Of a stretch of DNA of 64,000 nt, positions 22,759 to 34,439 are shown piece after piece. Source of the stretch: Margaritifera margaritifera (lineage: Eukaryota; Mollusca; Bivalvia; Unionida; Margaritiferidae); the NCBI GenBank assembly GCA_029931535.1, contig JAQPZY010001638.1, positions 3,806,501 to 3,870,500 of the forward strand. The letters run 5' to 3'. The notes under the pieces are model-generated. The model searched no databases and was not told where the DNA came from. It saw nothing but the letters and a program-made list of their open reading frames with translations. Each line of letters begins with the position of its first letter. The first letter of the stretch is position 1. Made by a program: the position numbers and the translations under genes.

Positions 22759-24124
22759 AAATCAGGGCTGGACGAGGCACAGAAACACGCTCAATAACCA
22801 AAGGCTCTAACAGTCACAAACAGGAAACTGTATTCTTTAATATCTGCGTAAAAATAATTAAAAGAGTATATTTTATTTTTATATTTTCGCCGTACAAAAA
22901 TGAGCAAATAATAGGATACACGTGAAAATACATCCATGCAAAATGCTCTAAACTTGTTGGAAATTAAAATCTCAGAACATCTCAGACTTTAGAATTTTCC
23001 ATATTATTTTTCATTTCGGTAATAAGCCGAGTTCAGATTAATTACTAACAATTATCAAACTTCCATTAATGGTGGGACCAGACCATAATTGAGGCTGTAA
23101 AGTACAACGTGCCAAATCAGATGGCTTCATGTCATAAAAACAGATTGTTCCCAAGCAGAAACTTACAGCATCCTTTGATGCACACCCTTGTTAATATTTT
23201 ACAACAGTGTTCACAATGGTCACTGCCTTGATTTCTGTAGAACATCCGCTGAAGTCAAGTCTTTATTAGGGAGAGACAATTGAATTTTCCAACCGTGGGG
23301 GGGGGGAATGCATGAAAACAATTGTCTTTCTCTGATTTTTGTAACAGACGTTAATCCGTTCCATATTTCACTTAAAATAAATAAATAAATACTGTGATGA
23401 AAGAACAAAAAATATCCCGGTCGAAAAAAAACAACATATAAACCCCGTATATTAAATGGTCAGTCCCTTACAGCACACATGCAGTCATAATATTCAGCCT
23501 CGTGACTCTACTATTACTGCTTAAAGACTAAGCACGTGGTTTGCATTTCAGTGTAAATTCAGTGTTTTAGGTTTGTTGTTGTGTGTGTGTGGGGGGGGGG
23601 GGGGTAAGCAGAAGCGGATGTCAATTTGGATTTTAATTGTCCATATCTCAGAGAATTACTTTCCTTTGGAACAAAATGATAAATTTATTCTGTTTGAGAG
23701 GCTCAGCAATGTGTACTTCTCGTCAAGTCGGTGCATAAGTTTGTTCATATTTCTTTGAAATAAATTAAAATCATAAACTTATTGCAAAAGAAGTCGATCA
23801 ATCTTTTATAAACAGTAATGTGTATTGAATATACAAGACTTTTGAAATTATTTTTTTATTGTCCAAATATATGATCGAAATAAAAACGACTGATTCTTCA
23901 GATGGTATCCAGTTGTAAATCACTCTTGACGTCTCAGTCTTTCCATAGGTGGTCTTCATTCATTGGCTGTTCAGATGTCAATCAGTAATGTCGACTAGCC
24001 CCTCCACGGTGGAGTTTATATCAGCATGCCTGCCGAAACGCGGTGGTGATTTGTAGGTATTTATGCCAATTTATGCCTCCACCGCGGAGTGCTATCGCGG
24101 AGCTAGAGTGGAGGGGATTAAGTA

Positions 24125-24171
24125 CCCCACCGCGATGCGTGGGGTTCCGAAAAATCACGTGAGCTGTACTG
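24125..24171 (-). repeat. Right 47-bp terminal inverted repeat
   Basis: Reverse complement of 20432-20478 without mismatch. The TA target duplication follows at 24172-24173. Confidence 0.85.
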
Positions 24172-24173
24172 TA

Positions 24174-25600
24174 CCACCCGAGTGAGCTAACATATTGCAC
24201 ATAGGATGCATTTCTGTACATTTTATATTCCACTATTTTCTACTTCATAAAATATCTGGAAACTTCCGATCTCTTGTTTTTGTCAGCTATTTTGATTTTA
24301 ACAGCACTCCAAATTTATTTATCATCATAGGTCACATGCTTTACTTGTTTCAATGGAAGATTGATTTTTGTATACGTTTAAATGTAAACAAAAATGATGT
24401 TGTTACATATATAAACATGATAGCCATACTCAAAATACATGTGCACCAGAATATCTCCTTATCACAAGTGCTGTGTAGTAATACAACCTGAATGGAAGAA
24501 ACTCAGTAGTCCTCCAACCTTAATCTTGATGATCTAGACTGTAATGTACAACTCACCTTCAAGAATGTGTATAGCATTCAATAACATTAAATTAAAGATG
24601 AGTTCCTCTAAAATGGGTTTGAGTTATGAAGCTGAAATTAAAAACTGTAACTTTTAGCTGTGACCTTGACCTTAATGCTAGGATCCCAATTTAGCATGCA
24701 ACAAACCCTCTTAGAGTGATTATTTTTATATCAATTGTCATCCCTCCATCTCAAATGGCTTTAGTTATAGAGAAAAAGCAAACGTGTGATGGGCAAATGG
24801 ACAGGCAAGATGCAGGTTCTATTTTCCGCTCTATTCATGAAAAAAAAAACTTTTGTTATTCCCCTCTAGCAATAGTTGACATATTGCTGACAGGATCAAG
24901 GGATCAAAGTCAATTACTAACTCAAAAATAATGATACTGGGATCATCCATGTGATATCTGATAAGAACTATGAATTATGTTTATGAACAAAACTTCCGTA
25001 TATATAAAAGTTGTAACTGATAAACAGAGGGATGAATGATGCCCACTTGAACCTGTAACTCATTTATGATAAAGACAAGCTCTTGCAGGAGGTTAGATTG
25101 ATTAATTAATAAAAACTTGACGAGATGCAGTGTTTTATTTTTTCTACCCAATGGTATTCATAATTAGGAAATACTTCTTTGTATGATGAGCTATATGTAG
25201 AAGCTAATTTAATATCAAGGGTTTACATACTTAATATCAAGGGTTTACATATTGTAACTTGACAATTGCAATACAGTAAATGAACACAATTTCATTAGAA
25301 AACACAAAAATCATCATTTCAAACACTACTTAAATATAAATTTTAAAAAATAAAATACAGAGCCTCTTTTTACAGAATGCATTATTGTGGAATGTTTGGC
25401 ATATAATAAAAAAGGTTAAATATATCTATACCTGAAGAACATGGCATTTTCATGATTCAAAAGGGTTACATAATTTTCAGCAAGGCTGTAATTGTGCCAG
25501 GTACATACTTTAATTCATTGAAGGTGGGGTATGATTCAAAATGGATCGGATGCAGACTATATGTAACTTGTTATAAAGATAATTTTATTTTTTTAATTTT
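24174..25600. other. Unassigned AT-rich stretch
   Basis: No gene recognised. A 19-bp direct duplication 'aatatcaagggtttacata' occurs at about 25211 and 25232, and one isolated 'gtgaccttgacctta' lies at 24660. Confidence 0.4.
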
Positions 25601-25763
25601 TTTTATTTTTTGGTGGTGGTGGTGGTGGTGGTGAGTTTGTTGGTTTTAACGGCACTTTTAACACATTACTGGCTGTATCGGTAGCCGACCTAGGTGGGTA
25701 TCGAATCTGCAACCCTTAAATTATGAGTCTGACACTCTACCAATTGAGCTACCATGGCTCCCT
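25600..25763 (-). mobile_element. tRNA-derived SINE, family S2, copy 1
   Basis: The reverse complement has a near-complete tRNA-like head: GCCATGGTAGCTCAATTGG, an anticodon-loop-like 'actcataat', and 'gcagattcgatacccacct' (Box B). The body 'aaaagtgccgttaaaacc' and an (ACC)n end follow (GGT run 25609-25633 on the plus strand). The CAT triplet in the loop suggests descent from tRNA-Met. The non-tRNA tail shared with 26016-26130 makes it a SINE. Confidence 0.8.
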
Positions 25764-25779
25764 ATAAAGATCAAGTTCA

Positions 25780-25905
25780 GGTCAATTTGTCTGGTTTATT
25801 TGTTATGGCACATTAACACATGAAGATTACACAATGCTGAGGTAAGTAGAGTGAAGTACTTTCCTTAAAGACGCACTGAGTGGGTATAGAACCTTTGACC
25901 CTAGT
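25780..25905 (-). repeat. Invertebrate repeat with 'gaacc..tgaccc' end
   Basis: 'gtgaagtactttccttaaag' followed by 'gcactgagtgggtatagaac' resembles the 'aaggacacaacg..gggattcgaacc' type of short interspersed element widespread in marine invertebrates. Recognised by wording only; boundaries are approximate. Confidence 0.35.
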
Positions 25906-26015
25906 CAATTTGAATAGTTTTTTTACAATGAAGAACAGTAAAACTTGTCTATACTGCTATCCTCTGGAACCAATGTTACATTGTGCCACTTTGGACAGAT
26001 TACCATTTTATCAGG

Positions 26016-26130
26016 GTGCCTTGGTAGCTCAATTGGTAGAGAATCTGATTTGTAATTCAAGGGTCGTGGGTTTGATACCCACTTAGGCCATCCTAGATAC
26101 TTTAAAAGTGCCATTAAAACCAACAAAACA
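26016..26130 (+). mobile_element. tRNA-derived SINE, family S2, copy 2
   Basis: Head 'gccttggtagctcaattgg', Box B 'gtgggtttgatacccactta', body 'ctttaaaagtgccattaaaa' and tail 'ccaacaaaacagaca'. Inverted relative to 25600-25763, about 250 bp away. The anticodon-loop position reads TGT here, so this head has drifted from the other copy. Confidence 0.8.
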
Positions 26131-26439
26131 GACAAAGCAAAACCATTTTAACAAGGTTCTACTGCTTAATACACACCTGAATTTGGGACCAAATTAACTA
26201 GCAATTTGAACAGTTTACCAGTGTACTCGTGTACCAGTTTGACTAAGTTTAACTATATTTATTATAGTGAAATATCAGATCCCTTTTACAATTTATTTTG
26301 GTAGGGAGGAAATTTGTAAGATTGATGTTGCTTATATTATGGGTCTACTGTATCTGTAGGAATTTGTTTGTTGAAACATGTAAAATTCATATTTTGTTTA
26401 TGTTTTAACATAAAACAAAGATGTATATAAGCAGGGGCT
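26131..26439. other. Unassigned stretch
   Basis: Nothing recognised. Confidence 0.35.
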
Positions 26440-28010
26440 ACAAAATTCCCTATGCAAGATTTTTTTAATGAATGTATACCCCATTTTGCACTTGAAATAG
26501 GTTTATATAACAGGGGCAGATAACGGAAACAGTACATATCAAATACGGTCAAAAATTCTGTACCACACATTATAAAGTGATAACACATACAAAGTTTGAA
26601 GTAAATATCTCCAACAGTTCTGGAAATATGAATGGGACTTGAAGAGATAATTATAAAGGTACTCATGGTCCTATTTGTAAACATGATGCACTGTCTTGTC
26701 ACGATCCACAAGCATGCCAAGTTTTCATAAACATGCCTCAGTTGATTAAGAAGATATGAACCAGACAAAATAAAGTGTGACTGAATAACCACAATTAATA
26801 AGCATGGGAAGTAAGTCTTCAAGTACTTATCCCAAAAAATATAATTGTATAAATGACTTTATGTCTAGTCATGATACAAATGCCTACCAAGATTCGTGAA
26901 GATATCTCAAACTGTACAGGAGATATTGCGTGGTTTTGAAAATGTGACAAGCCGTCAATACAAGTTTCAATAAGAGTACCAGGAATGGCACATTACTCGC
27001 CTGCCCTGTGTTTAAAAGTCCTTTATGTAGATAACTGAAATTTTTGTGAAGAAATCACTTTTCTTCTTTTTCTTTCAGTCACAGTGACCTTGACCTTTTA
27101 TCTCTTGACCCTAAACCTAATAGGCTTCTTCCTTACCCTAAGTACAATCCATCCACAAAGTTTGGTCCAGGTCTGTGATGCAGAACTAATGTTATTGTGC
27201 GGAAACCTTTTTCTTTCTTTCAGAGTGACCATTGCCTTTTACCCAAAATCAATAGACTTCTTACTTACCCCAAGTGCAAGCCATCCACAAAATTTGCTTG
27301 AAGCACGAGAAGTTGATCTGATGTTATTGTACGAAAACCATTTCTTTTGTTTCAGTCAGTAACTTTGACCTTCTAGCTTTTGACTCCTTATTGTGCAGAA
27401 AACATTTTTGTTTTCTTCTAATCAGAGTGTTCTTGACCTCTGCCCTGTTAATAGAGTTCTTCATTACCCCAAGTGCAAAGTATCCACAAAGTTTGGTAAC
27501 TGTAGATGGTGGAGAACTTGAGTTATTGTCCAGAAACATTTTTCTCCTTTCTGTAAACCTTTACCTTTGAGTTTTTGAGCTCGAAACCAATAGGTTTCTT
27601 CCTAACCCCAAGTTCAAGCCATCCACAATATTTGGTAACGTTATCTAGTAGACAGTGTGAGTTATTGTGTGGAAACCAAACTGATAAAACAAAACAGACA
27701 GACATCATAACATTATACTTTCAGCCTTATGGCGGGCATACAAAACATGGGGTGGATGACTCTAAAAGCAATACGCTTACAAAGCCCATTCTTACATATG
27801 AAACAAACTCTGATCATGATGCAAATGCATATAAAGTTTTGTGCAGATATGTCAAATGGTTCAGGATATATTAACCAATCGAACAGAACCCATTGATTTA
27901 TAGGACTCATTGTTTAGTCATTATACAAGAGCATACCAAGTTTGATAAAGAAATCTCAAACAGTTAAGGAGATGTGAAGTATAAATACAATTTTCAATGA
28001 CGCAGGCCCG
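26440..28010 (+). repeat. Internally repeated element, with TGACC-type and 'accaagtttgataaagatat' modules
   Basis: Two module types alternate. 26560-27000 and 27770-28010 carry decayed 100-130-bp units with 'gatacaaatgc.taccaag', 'gatatctcaaac.gt.cagg' and 'agatat.aa'. 27060-27700 carries the 'cagtgaccttgacctttt' unit of 15000-15765, in the same orientation, about five times. The longest ORF of the window (26337-26822, minus, 161 codons) falls in the first module and has no protein character. Confidence 0.65.
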
Positions 28011-28600
28011 ACCTTACATGGTGAGACCACGATGAAAGCATTGCTGTAAAATGTGACCTTGCCCCAAGGTCAAAAAGTTAAATGAGCACGTTGCAGAATG
28101 AATTGTCTTACTTTCATATTTGATTCATTCCATGTATGAAGAAAATCCATCAAGGGATTTAGGAAATAAAGCAAATTCAACAACTGTTGTCAAAACCTTA
28201 ACGTAAGTTTTCTATGACCATGGGGTCAGGGTCCAAAGGGACAAGCAATCATGTTACAGAATAAATTGTCTTAGCTTCATAATGATTCATCCAAAGTATG
28301 AAGAAAATCCATCAAGGGGTTTAGGAAATGTAAGTAAATGAAAAACTTTAACCAAAACTATAACGAATTGTTGACGCCTTCACTGCCTGTGGAAAAGTGA
28401 CTATGTCTCATTTCCCATTAATGTGGGTGAGACAAAAATGGGCAGATAACTCAGAGAAAACTCCTGTCATGATACAAATGCATAACAAGTTTCATTCAGA
28501 TATCCCAGATGGTTCAGGAGATATGAACCAAACTAGAGTGTAACAAATGGATGGATGAATGGATATATTATTGGGCTCCAAATTCCAATATGACACAAAA
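28011..28600 (+). repeat. ~185-bp direct repeat, two copies, plus decayed units
   Basis: 28075-28200 and 28245-28350 share 'cagaat.aattgtctta', 'gattcat', 'gtatgaagaaaatccatcaa' and 'ggatttaggaaat'. A further 'gatacaaatgcataacaagt' unit at 28475-28600 links it to the preceding block. Confidence 0.6.
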
Positions 28601-28623
28601 GTATGCCAAACTTCATGAAGTTA

Positions 28624-28762
28624 CTGTAGTATCATTTATTTTCGTGGGGCTCAATTTTCGTGGTTTTGTAAAAAAAGACATTTTTGTGGGTACTTAAATT
28701 CATGGTTTTGCCTGTCAAAGTTTGCATATTACTAAGTGTTTAATTTCGTGGTTTAACCTCTA
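28624..28762 (+). mobile_element. 'tttcgtgg' MITE-like element
   Basis: Three spaced repeats of 'ttattttcgtggggctc', 'ttttcgtggttttg' and 'aatttcgtggttt', a wording found in abundant short non-autonomous elements of marine invertebrates. Ends are eroded and no clear target duplication is visible. A related palindromic fragment lies at 63895-63918. Confidence 0.5.
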
Positions 28763-29249
28763 CAAATACAAAAAAAAGAATAAAAAAGAATAAAACTCTG
28801 CCGACGCAAATGGCTGTCACTTGAATGTTTATAACAATACTTTCACATGTATGAGCACAAATCAAAAACCTGATAAGTTCAATACTGACACCGTGTTTTT
28901 GTCTAAGTGAATAACATCAATGGAAGCCGACACAGCCAACAACATTAAAACAATACTACTGCCTCTATGATCACAAATAACACACATGTCAAAGTCAATC
29001 ACTTACACTAATCAAGCCAATTTGGGCTGAATGGATAATTGCAGCTCGCGCGACAATGAGTGAAAGATGTGACCTAATTATTTTTCTTTAATTGAAGATC
29101 TTTGTCCATAATAATTTGTATTTCTCTTGTCTTTCTTTTCCCTGTAAAGGTTCTGGATTATGGTCTCTGAATTCCAATATGTCAATTTTTTTCTGAAATA
29201 AAAGAACAAAAGTACTTAAATATATTGTCTTATTATTCTAAAATATATA
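28763..29249. other. Unassigned stretch
   Basis: Nothing recognised. Confidence 0.35.
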
Positions 29250-29611
29250 GTCTGAGTACTCTTACACACTTGAATGTGTAAAGTAAGCCAGAGTCATTTA
29301 CTGAGTACTCTTACACACTTGAATGAGTGTAAAGTAAGCCAGAGTCATTTACTGAGTACTCTTACACACTTGAAGGAGTGTAAAGTAAGCCAGAATCATT
29401 TACTGAGTACTCTTACACACTTGAATGAGTGTAAAGTAAGCCAGAGTCATTTACTGAGTACTCTTACACACTTGAATGAGTGTAAAGTAAGCCAGAGTCA
29501 TTTACTGAGTACTCTTACACACTGGAAGGAGTGTAAAGTAAGCCAGAGTCATTTACTGAGTACTCTTAAACACTTGAAGGAGTGTAAAGTAAGCCAGAGT
29601 CATTTACTGAA
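29250..29611 (+). repeat. 51-bp minisatellite, seven copies
   Basis: Unit 'gagtactcttacacacttga' + 'atgagtgtaaagtaagccag' + 'agtcatttact', about seven near-identical copies. Because 51 is divisible by three, one frame stays open for 119 codons with a 17-residue repeat (THLNECKVSQSHLLSTL type). Each unit contains a small dyad, TTACAC..GTGTAA, around the 'acttgaatga' core. High identity suggests a young, length-variable array. Confidence 0.95.
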
Positions 29612-31723
29612 AACAACCAGTTCTAACTTTTAATTTCATCATTTGGTAAAAAGAAAAAATGTGGTAAGGAATATCATTTAGTAGGTTTATTAAAGTAACA
29701 AAATACACAGTTTCACACTCTGGATACCAAAATACCAAATCACAACAAAAAAAAATTCTCAGTGCCAGAGCTTGTACCAATTCTGATGATAACACACAGT
29801 ATCATTCAGTGTAAAAATTAAAACAAAACAGGATGAAAGGTACAGTTTACACCCAAGGTTTGAGCTTCCAGCAATGTAACTTCTATGGTCTCAATTTTCA
29901 CACTATATGATACTAGGTTTCCTTTTGGTATTCCTCCAACATTTACTTATTTTGTAGCAATTTGATATGCTGGGTGTGCATAATTAATACAGGATTATTT
30001 CTTTGTTCAAATCATTTTGTTATCACAAGAAGAATACAAATTACAAAAATTTGAGTAGCAAGGCTGCATATCTCCTAAACTTAAAAAAAAAACAGACTTG
30101 AAAATGATCATCTATATTTAAGTCCTGGGACTGTGCTCAGTGTTCATACATTGTCTTCATGACCAAATTTTCTTAATTTGTCATTTTTTAAAAAAAGAAG
30201 CCCTACCTTCCACAACACCAAAATGAAAACTTTTTAACAATGCATATACAATGAGTATCAACAATGGTAAACGATAACCTGCCCATCCATTATCTGTATG
30301 CCAGACTCCTCAATTTGTGATCTTTGGACCCCAAATCTATGAAATTAGTTCCTTGCCCTCATGGCAAAGTCATCTACAAAATGGAAGATAGTAAAGAATA
30401 AATGTTATCAAGCAGATTTTCCTTGTGATATTTATGACCCTGACTTTTTGCCTCACAATAAATGTATTTCTTCTTTGCCATTATTATAGTTTGTTAGAGT
30501 AAAATCTGCATTATTTCGCAGAGCCCATTTTTCTTCTTGCACTTTCAAGGACCTTCAATGTTCACCTTAGGACCCAACTGGTTTAAGGGCTGTTTTATTT
30601 GCGTATTGTAGCTCTACTGGATGGCCGAATGACAACATTTGTACAAAGTCGAAAGGGCTGATGCCAGGATATGCTTCGGTTTTAATCTGGTTAAAACTAG
30701 TGCAGGACTTTTAGCAAAGTCCTAAGTTTTTCAAAATAATGCTCTATTTTGTTTTTAGTCATAACTGATAGCAGATTGGCATGATTTTGTACACATTTGA
30801 AAGGATTTGATACAAGAGTGCTTCCTGTGAAATTTGAGAAAAATCGGTACAGTAGTTTCTGGAGTTTAAAATTATTAATTGTTTTTCATTTTTGTAATTA
30901 TGGAAATATTGGAAGGGTGGATCAGCATAATGTGCACAGTATGAAAGGATGTTTATTCATAATATTTGATCACAACTTGAAACTAGCACATGTTGATGGC
31001 CTGATGTGTGAAGGATACAGGTCCGTCCCAAATATTCAGCTGGCCTTATGCCGTGAGCCAAAACTACCATCAGAAGAATGACTGATCCTCTATAAATCTC
31101 AGACCCACCCACCCCCGCTATGCATATCAGTACTTTAGTTCTTGCACCCAAATTATTTGCATATCAGTATGCTGCTGTTTGCTTTCTTTAGAAAGATCTT
31201 TATAAATATTTTTCAGTGAATTTAATTTTGCAAGTTCATAACTTTATCATCCTGCTTATCAAAATTATTATCTACTGAATGGTTTTTAATAGTATATTTC
31301 CATGATTTGTGATTTTTGGATATCAAGGAGAAGTTTGTTTTTTTTTAAATCATTGCGTCTCGTTTTCCGTTTTAGCATTTCAAACGGTATTAAATTACCC
31401 ATGACTTCTATCAAATCACTAAGAATTTCCATTACATCTTCTACATTGGACTTGTATTTCGATAATAGATGAGAAGGGACTAAATTTAAATTATTCTGGG
31501 ATAAATATTCGTTTGCATTTCATTATTTCTCTTTTCAATACGATACTGCCAAAATTACATCCCTCCGAAACCTATTTCTGATGAGCATACATAATTCTTC
31601 TAATTTTCTTCTCCCTAAATTCTAAATATCCGTTTGTTTTTTTTAAAATATAGTTGTGGTGACTAAATTTTGCCACTATCCATTTTTATTTTCCAGCAAT
31701 CTTTTAAGCCATCTTAGAGAACC

Positions 31724-31726
<3 letters not shown>
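29612..31726. other. Unassigned stretch with one decayed TGACC-type unit
   Basis: 30290-30480 has 'gatctttggaccccaaatct', 'tcatggcaaagtcatctaca' and 'ttatgaccctgactttttgc', a worn copy of the 15000-15765 family. The open frame at 30797-31081 shows no family features. No splice-supported exon found. Confidence 0.4.

Positions 31727-31760
<34 letters not shown>
31727..31760. repeat. (TAA)n microsatellite
   Basis: About eleven TAA/AAT units with one interruption. Confidence 0.95.
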
Positions 31761-31925
31761 TAATAAAGTCTAATTTTCTGAGGGTAACACAATTAGTACA
31801 AAAACTAATTTCCCTTGTGGCCCTCAATTATTTACATATGTACAGGCAAATATATAAAATACAGCTGGGAAACAAACATCATACAAACAAGGTATTGTGG
31901 AATAGTGTACACAAGAGCAACAGAG

Positions 31926-32289
<364 letters not shown>

Positions 32290-32802
32290 TGGACATTATC
32301 TGGACTGCATCCATTTCAAACATCTGTGATGGAAGGAAGGCACTGATGGTGCATCTTTAACATCATTAGGTATACAATTCCAAATGATAGGACCTGAAAA
32401 AGCCAAACTATTTTTATACAATTCCGTTTTGGGTTTAGGAAGAAGAAAGTTTTTGGACGACATAGAGCGTAGTATTGGTAAACTAGAACCTGTAGTGGTA
32501 ACATTTGTCCTTTTTCTGAACATATCATTTATATAGTTGGGCATAGAACCATTAGAGACTTTAAACATAAATTTAGCTTTTCTAAAACATATTCTTTCAT
32601 AGATGAGATCAAGAAGATTAAAACTCTCATCAACATATTGACATAATATATATTCACTAACGTCAAAAATCAATCCCAGTAGATCCACATTTTGCTTTAA
32701 ATTTATCACTAAAAGCTCAGCACCAAAAGTAAGGAACCAGACAAAAGGGGATCTCTTTGACGACAGATCTTTAAAGTCTAAATAAAGATCACATATATCC
32801 AT
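32290..32802 (-). pseudogene. LINE ORF2 C-terminal fragment
   Basis: An open frame of 168 codons. From about residue 60 it matches the C-terminal end of a LINE protein: LIYERICFRKAKFMFKVSN, MPNYINDMF, NFLLPKPKTELYKNS, AFSGPIIWNCIPNDVK, SFHHRCLKWM. These phrases correspond to the common 'PRTELFKxSFxYSGPxxWNSLP' ending of several LINE clades. Catalytic regions are absent. It is followed by its own duplicated 3' trailer. Confidence 0.75.
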
Positions 32803-32869
32803 TATTTATAACACAGCTTTAAGAGGTATTATAAAGTAATCTGAACTACTTAAAACCAGAATCAGGAAA

Positions 32870-33480
32870 GTTAAAAGAATGTAAACCTTTTTCCACAGAG
32901 TGCCAATTAAGCGAATCAAAGGCCTTTTCAAAGTCTATTAGTAATAATAAATTATATCTGTTTTCATCCTCTTGTTGATGCATGATGTCGTATAATAGCC
33001 TGGTATTATCTCCAATTAATCTACTCTTAATGGTGTACTAAGGGTAAATGGCATCCAGGGCAATGATGATGGCCCAAATGGCCAGAATACAATGCCCCAA
33101 GACTTCTGGCGCCTGGAGCAACTGCCCAGTCCGCCCCCTCCCCCCGCCCCCGCTAGTACGCTACAGTCTACCCTACATATATCCTTTTTGAGTATTGGTG
33201 GGAGAACTTTTTTTTAAAAATCCTATCAGCAGTAACTGCCGAACCAATGTTACAGTCTCCATTTAAAAGAAGTATACATATCCAATTTTTAATATATCTT
33301 CTATATTTTTGCTTTTTTAGTAAACATGTGATGACTCACTGAGTCTATAAATCAAAACTTTTTCTACAGTAAAAACATAGTTCATTGACCTGCATAGAAA
33401 CACCCCCAAGATCCTTGCAAAACAATTTATCGAACTGGGCAGTGAATCCACCTGAGCCAGGACGTTTTCTATTTTCTATC
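32870..33480 (-). pseudogene. LINE reverse transcriptase fragment interrupted by a repeat
   Basis: On the minus strand, from 33480: RPGSGGFTAQFDKLFCKDLG (canonically SPGxDGFxxEFYKxFWxDL), then IKNWICILLLNGDCNIGSAV (about 33290-33220). After the inserted repeat at 33037-33170 come NTRLLYDIMH and LLLIDFEKAFDSLNWHSVEK (about 32980-32890), the first catalytic palm block. Frames shift and the active-site ADD region is missing. Wording differs from the C-terminal fragment at 32290, so two LINE families may adjoin here. Confidence 0.75.
33037..33170 (-). repeat. 'cagttgc.cc.ggc.ccaga' interspersed repeat, copy 1
   Basis: Reverse complement matches 44060-44213: 'gggcagttgctccaggcgcc', 'agaagtcttggggca', 'tattctggcc.tttgggcca' and 'ccatttacccttagta'. 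Inserted in the LINE fragment. Starts next to a C/G-rich run. Confidence 0.7.
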
Positions 33481-33491
33481 CATTATCATTA

Positions 33492-33660
33492 ACTTAAGTA
33501 GACCCCTATATGCATGGGCGTCCATGGTGCCCCCCACCCCGATTTGTTACAAATCCAATGTGCAGTGTGTGTGTGTGTATATATACATATATATAGTTGC
33601 AAGCCTCCCCCCCCCCCGGAAAAATTCCTGCGGACGCCCATGCCCGTATGATTCTGGTTC
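33492..33660 (-). repeat. Repeat insertion with 'gggcgtcc' inverted ends
   Basis: 'catgggcgtccatgg' at 33514-33528 and 'gcggacgcccatgcc' at about 33632-33646 face each other. Between them lie GT/TA microsatellite sequence and a C-rich run. The right part matches 22673-22710 in inverse. Likely a short mobile element that landed in the LINE relic. Confidence 0.5.
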
Positions 33661-34439
33661 TTCTTGACTGATTTTAATACTGTGATTAAAAATCTATTTT
33701 TAGCTTCTTGAATATCATCTATATCAAGTTGAACAATTCTGCTTTTCTGCAATTCCATATATTCACCAAGCATGGAGAGACTACTTTACACTATTTTGTA
33801 CCTTTATTGATAGCTTTACAAATTTTTAGATAAGGCTTTTTATTACTAGTGAAAAATTTAATCGATGGCATACCATGCCTCATTCTACAAGTATGGTTGT
33901 GAAATGTTAGATGATTCATTGGAATGTCATTTGATGAGATAGATAAACTCAAGGATGAATTAGAAGATAACAAACAACGAATGTAACAGATTAGGTCATA
34001 TGATCCAAAAATTGTTTAGAAAGCAGCTGAAACTTTTGCCCCACAAGAAAGGTTAAGGAGCTAATGAACGGCTTCAAAGAATGATCTTAAAATACAAAAA
34101 GCAATATGTGTTAGAATACATATAATTACTACCAAAATGAGTAGTTGATATTTTAAAATGATTCTGTGTTTTGCAAAGGAAATCAACAATAAGTCACAAA
34201 GAGTTTCATATGCTTCGGTTATCATGTAAAATAGATGTTTACTTTGTTTCAATTAGAAACATCGAGGACTGGTAAATACTGATTGATTCATGTCTTAAGG
34301 CACATCAGAAAAAGCAGTATGTTTTTACTGAAATATTTTCATTACATTTACTCACAAATCTTGGAGTGACTACTTCTTTAGACTACTTTTGTACCTTCAT
34401 TGTCAGCTTTACAAAGTCCTAGATATCAGGCATAGTCCA
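33661..34439. other. Probable LINE-derived sequence, unresolved
   Basis: Minus-strand phrases IVQLDIDDIQEAKNRFLITV (about 33740-33680) and KPYLKICKAINKG (about 33830) look like linker regions of LINE ORF2, but they are too eroded to align. No other content seen. Confidence 0.3.

Larger units (their letters stand above)
20432..24171. mobile_element. Candidate 3.74-kb DNA element with perfect 47-bp terminal inverted repeats
   Basis: Seen: 20432-20478 and 24125-24171 are perfect inverted repeats of 47 bp starting CAGTACAGCTCACGTG and ending in 'cgcggtgggg'. Each is flanked by TA (20430-20431 and 24172-24173). Subterminal DNA on both sides is unusually GC-rich for the window and shares 'aatcaccaccgcg', 'cctccacc' and 'cgcggag' motifs. 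Known: CAGT ends with TA duplications fit Tc1/mariner-type transposition. The interior holds microsatellites, an internal duplication (21470-22630) and no transposase I can recognise. Alternative: two separate short elements in opposite orientation that share one TIR sequence. If it is one element, it is non-autonomous. Confidence 0.6.

Noticed and set aside
25600..26130. tRNA genes at 25.7 and 26.03 kb
   Set aside because: Heads are tRNA-like, but stems contain mismatches and the same non-tRNA tail follows both, which identifies SINEs.
26337..26822. 161-codon open frame on the minus strand, the longest open frame in the window apart from a LINE fragment
   Set aside because: Lies in a degenerate repeated element, has no recognisable domain or splice context, and its composition is that of translated AT-rich repeat.
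29274..29633. 119-codon open frame with 17-residue repeats as a protein
   Set aside because: Fully explained by a 51-bp minisatellite staying in frame; no flanking coding sequence or splice sites.
30797..31081. 94-codon plus-strand open frame
   Set aside because: No domain, splice context or codon signal that separates it from background.
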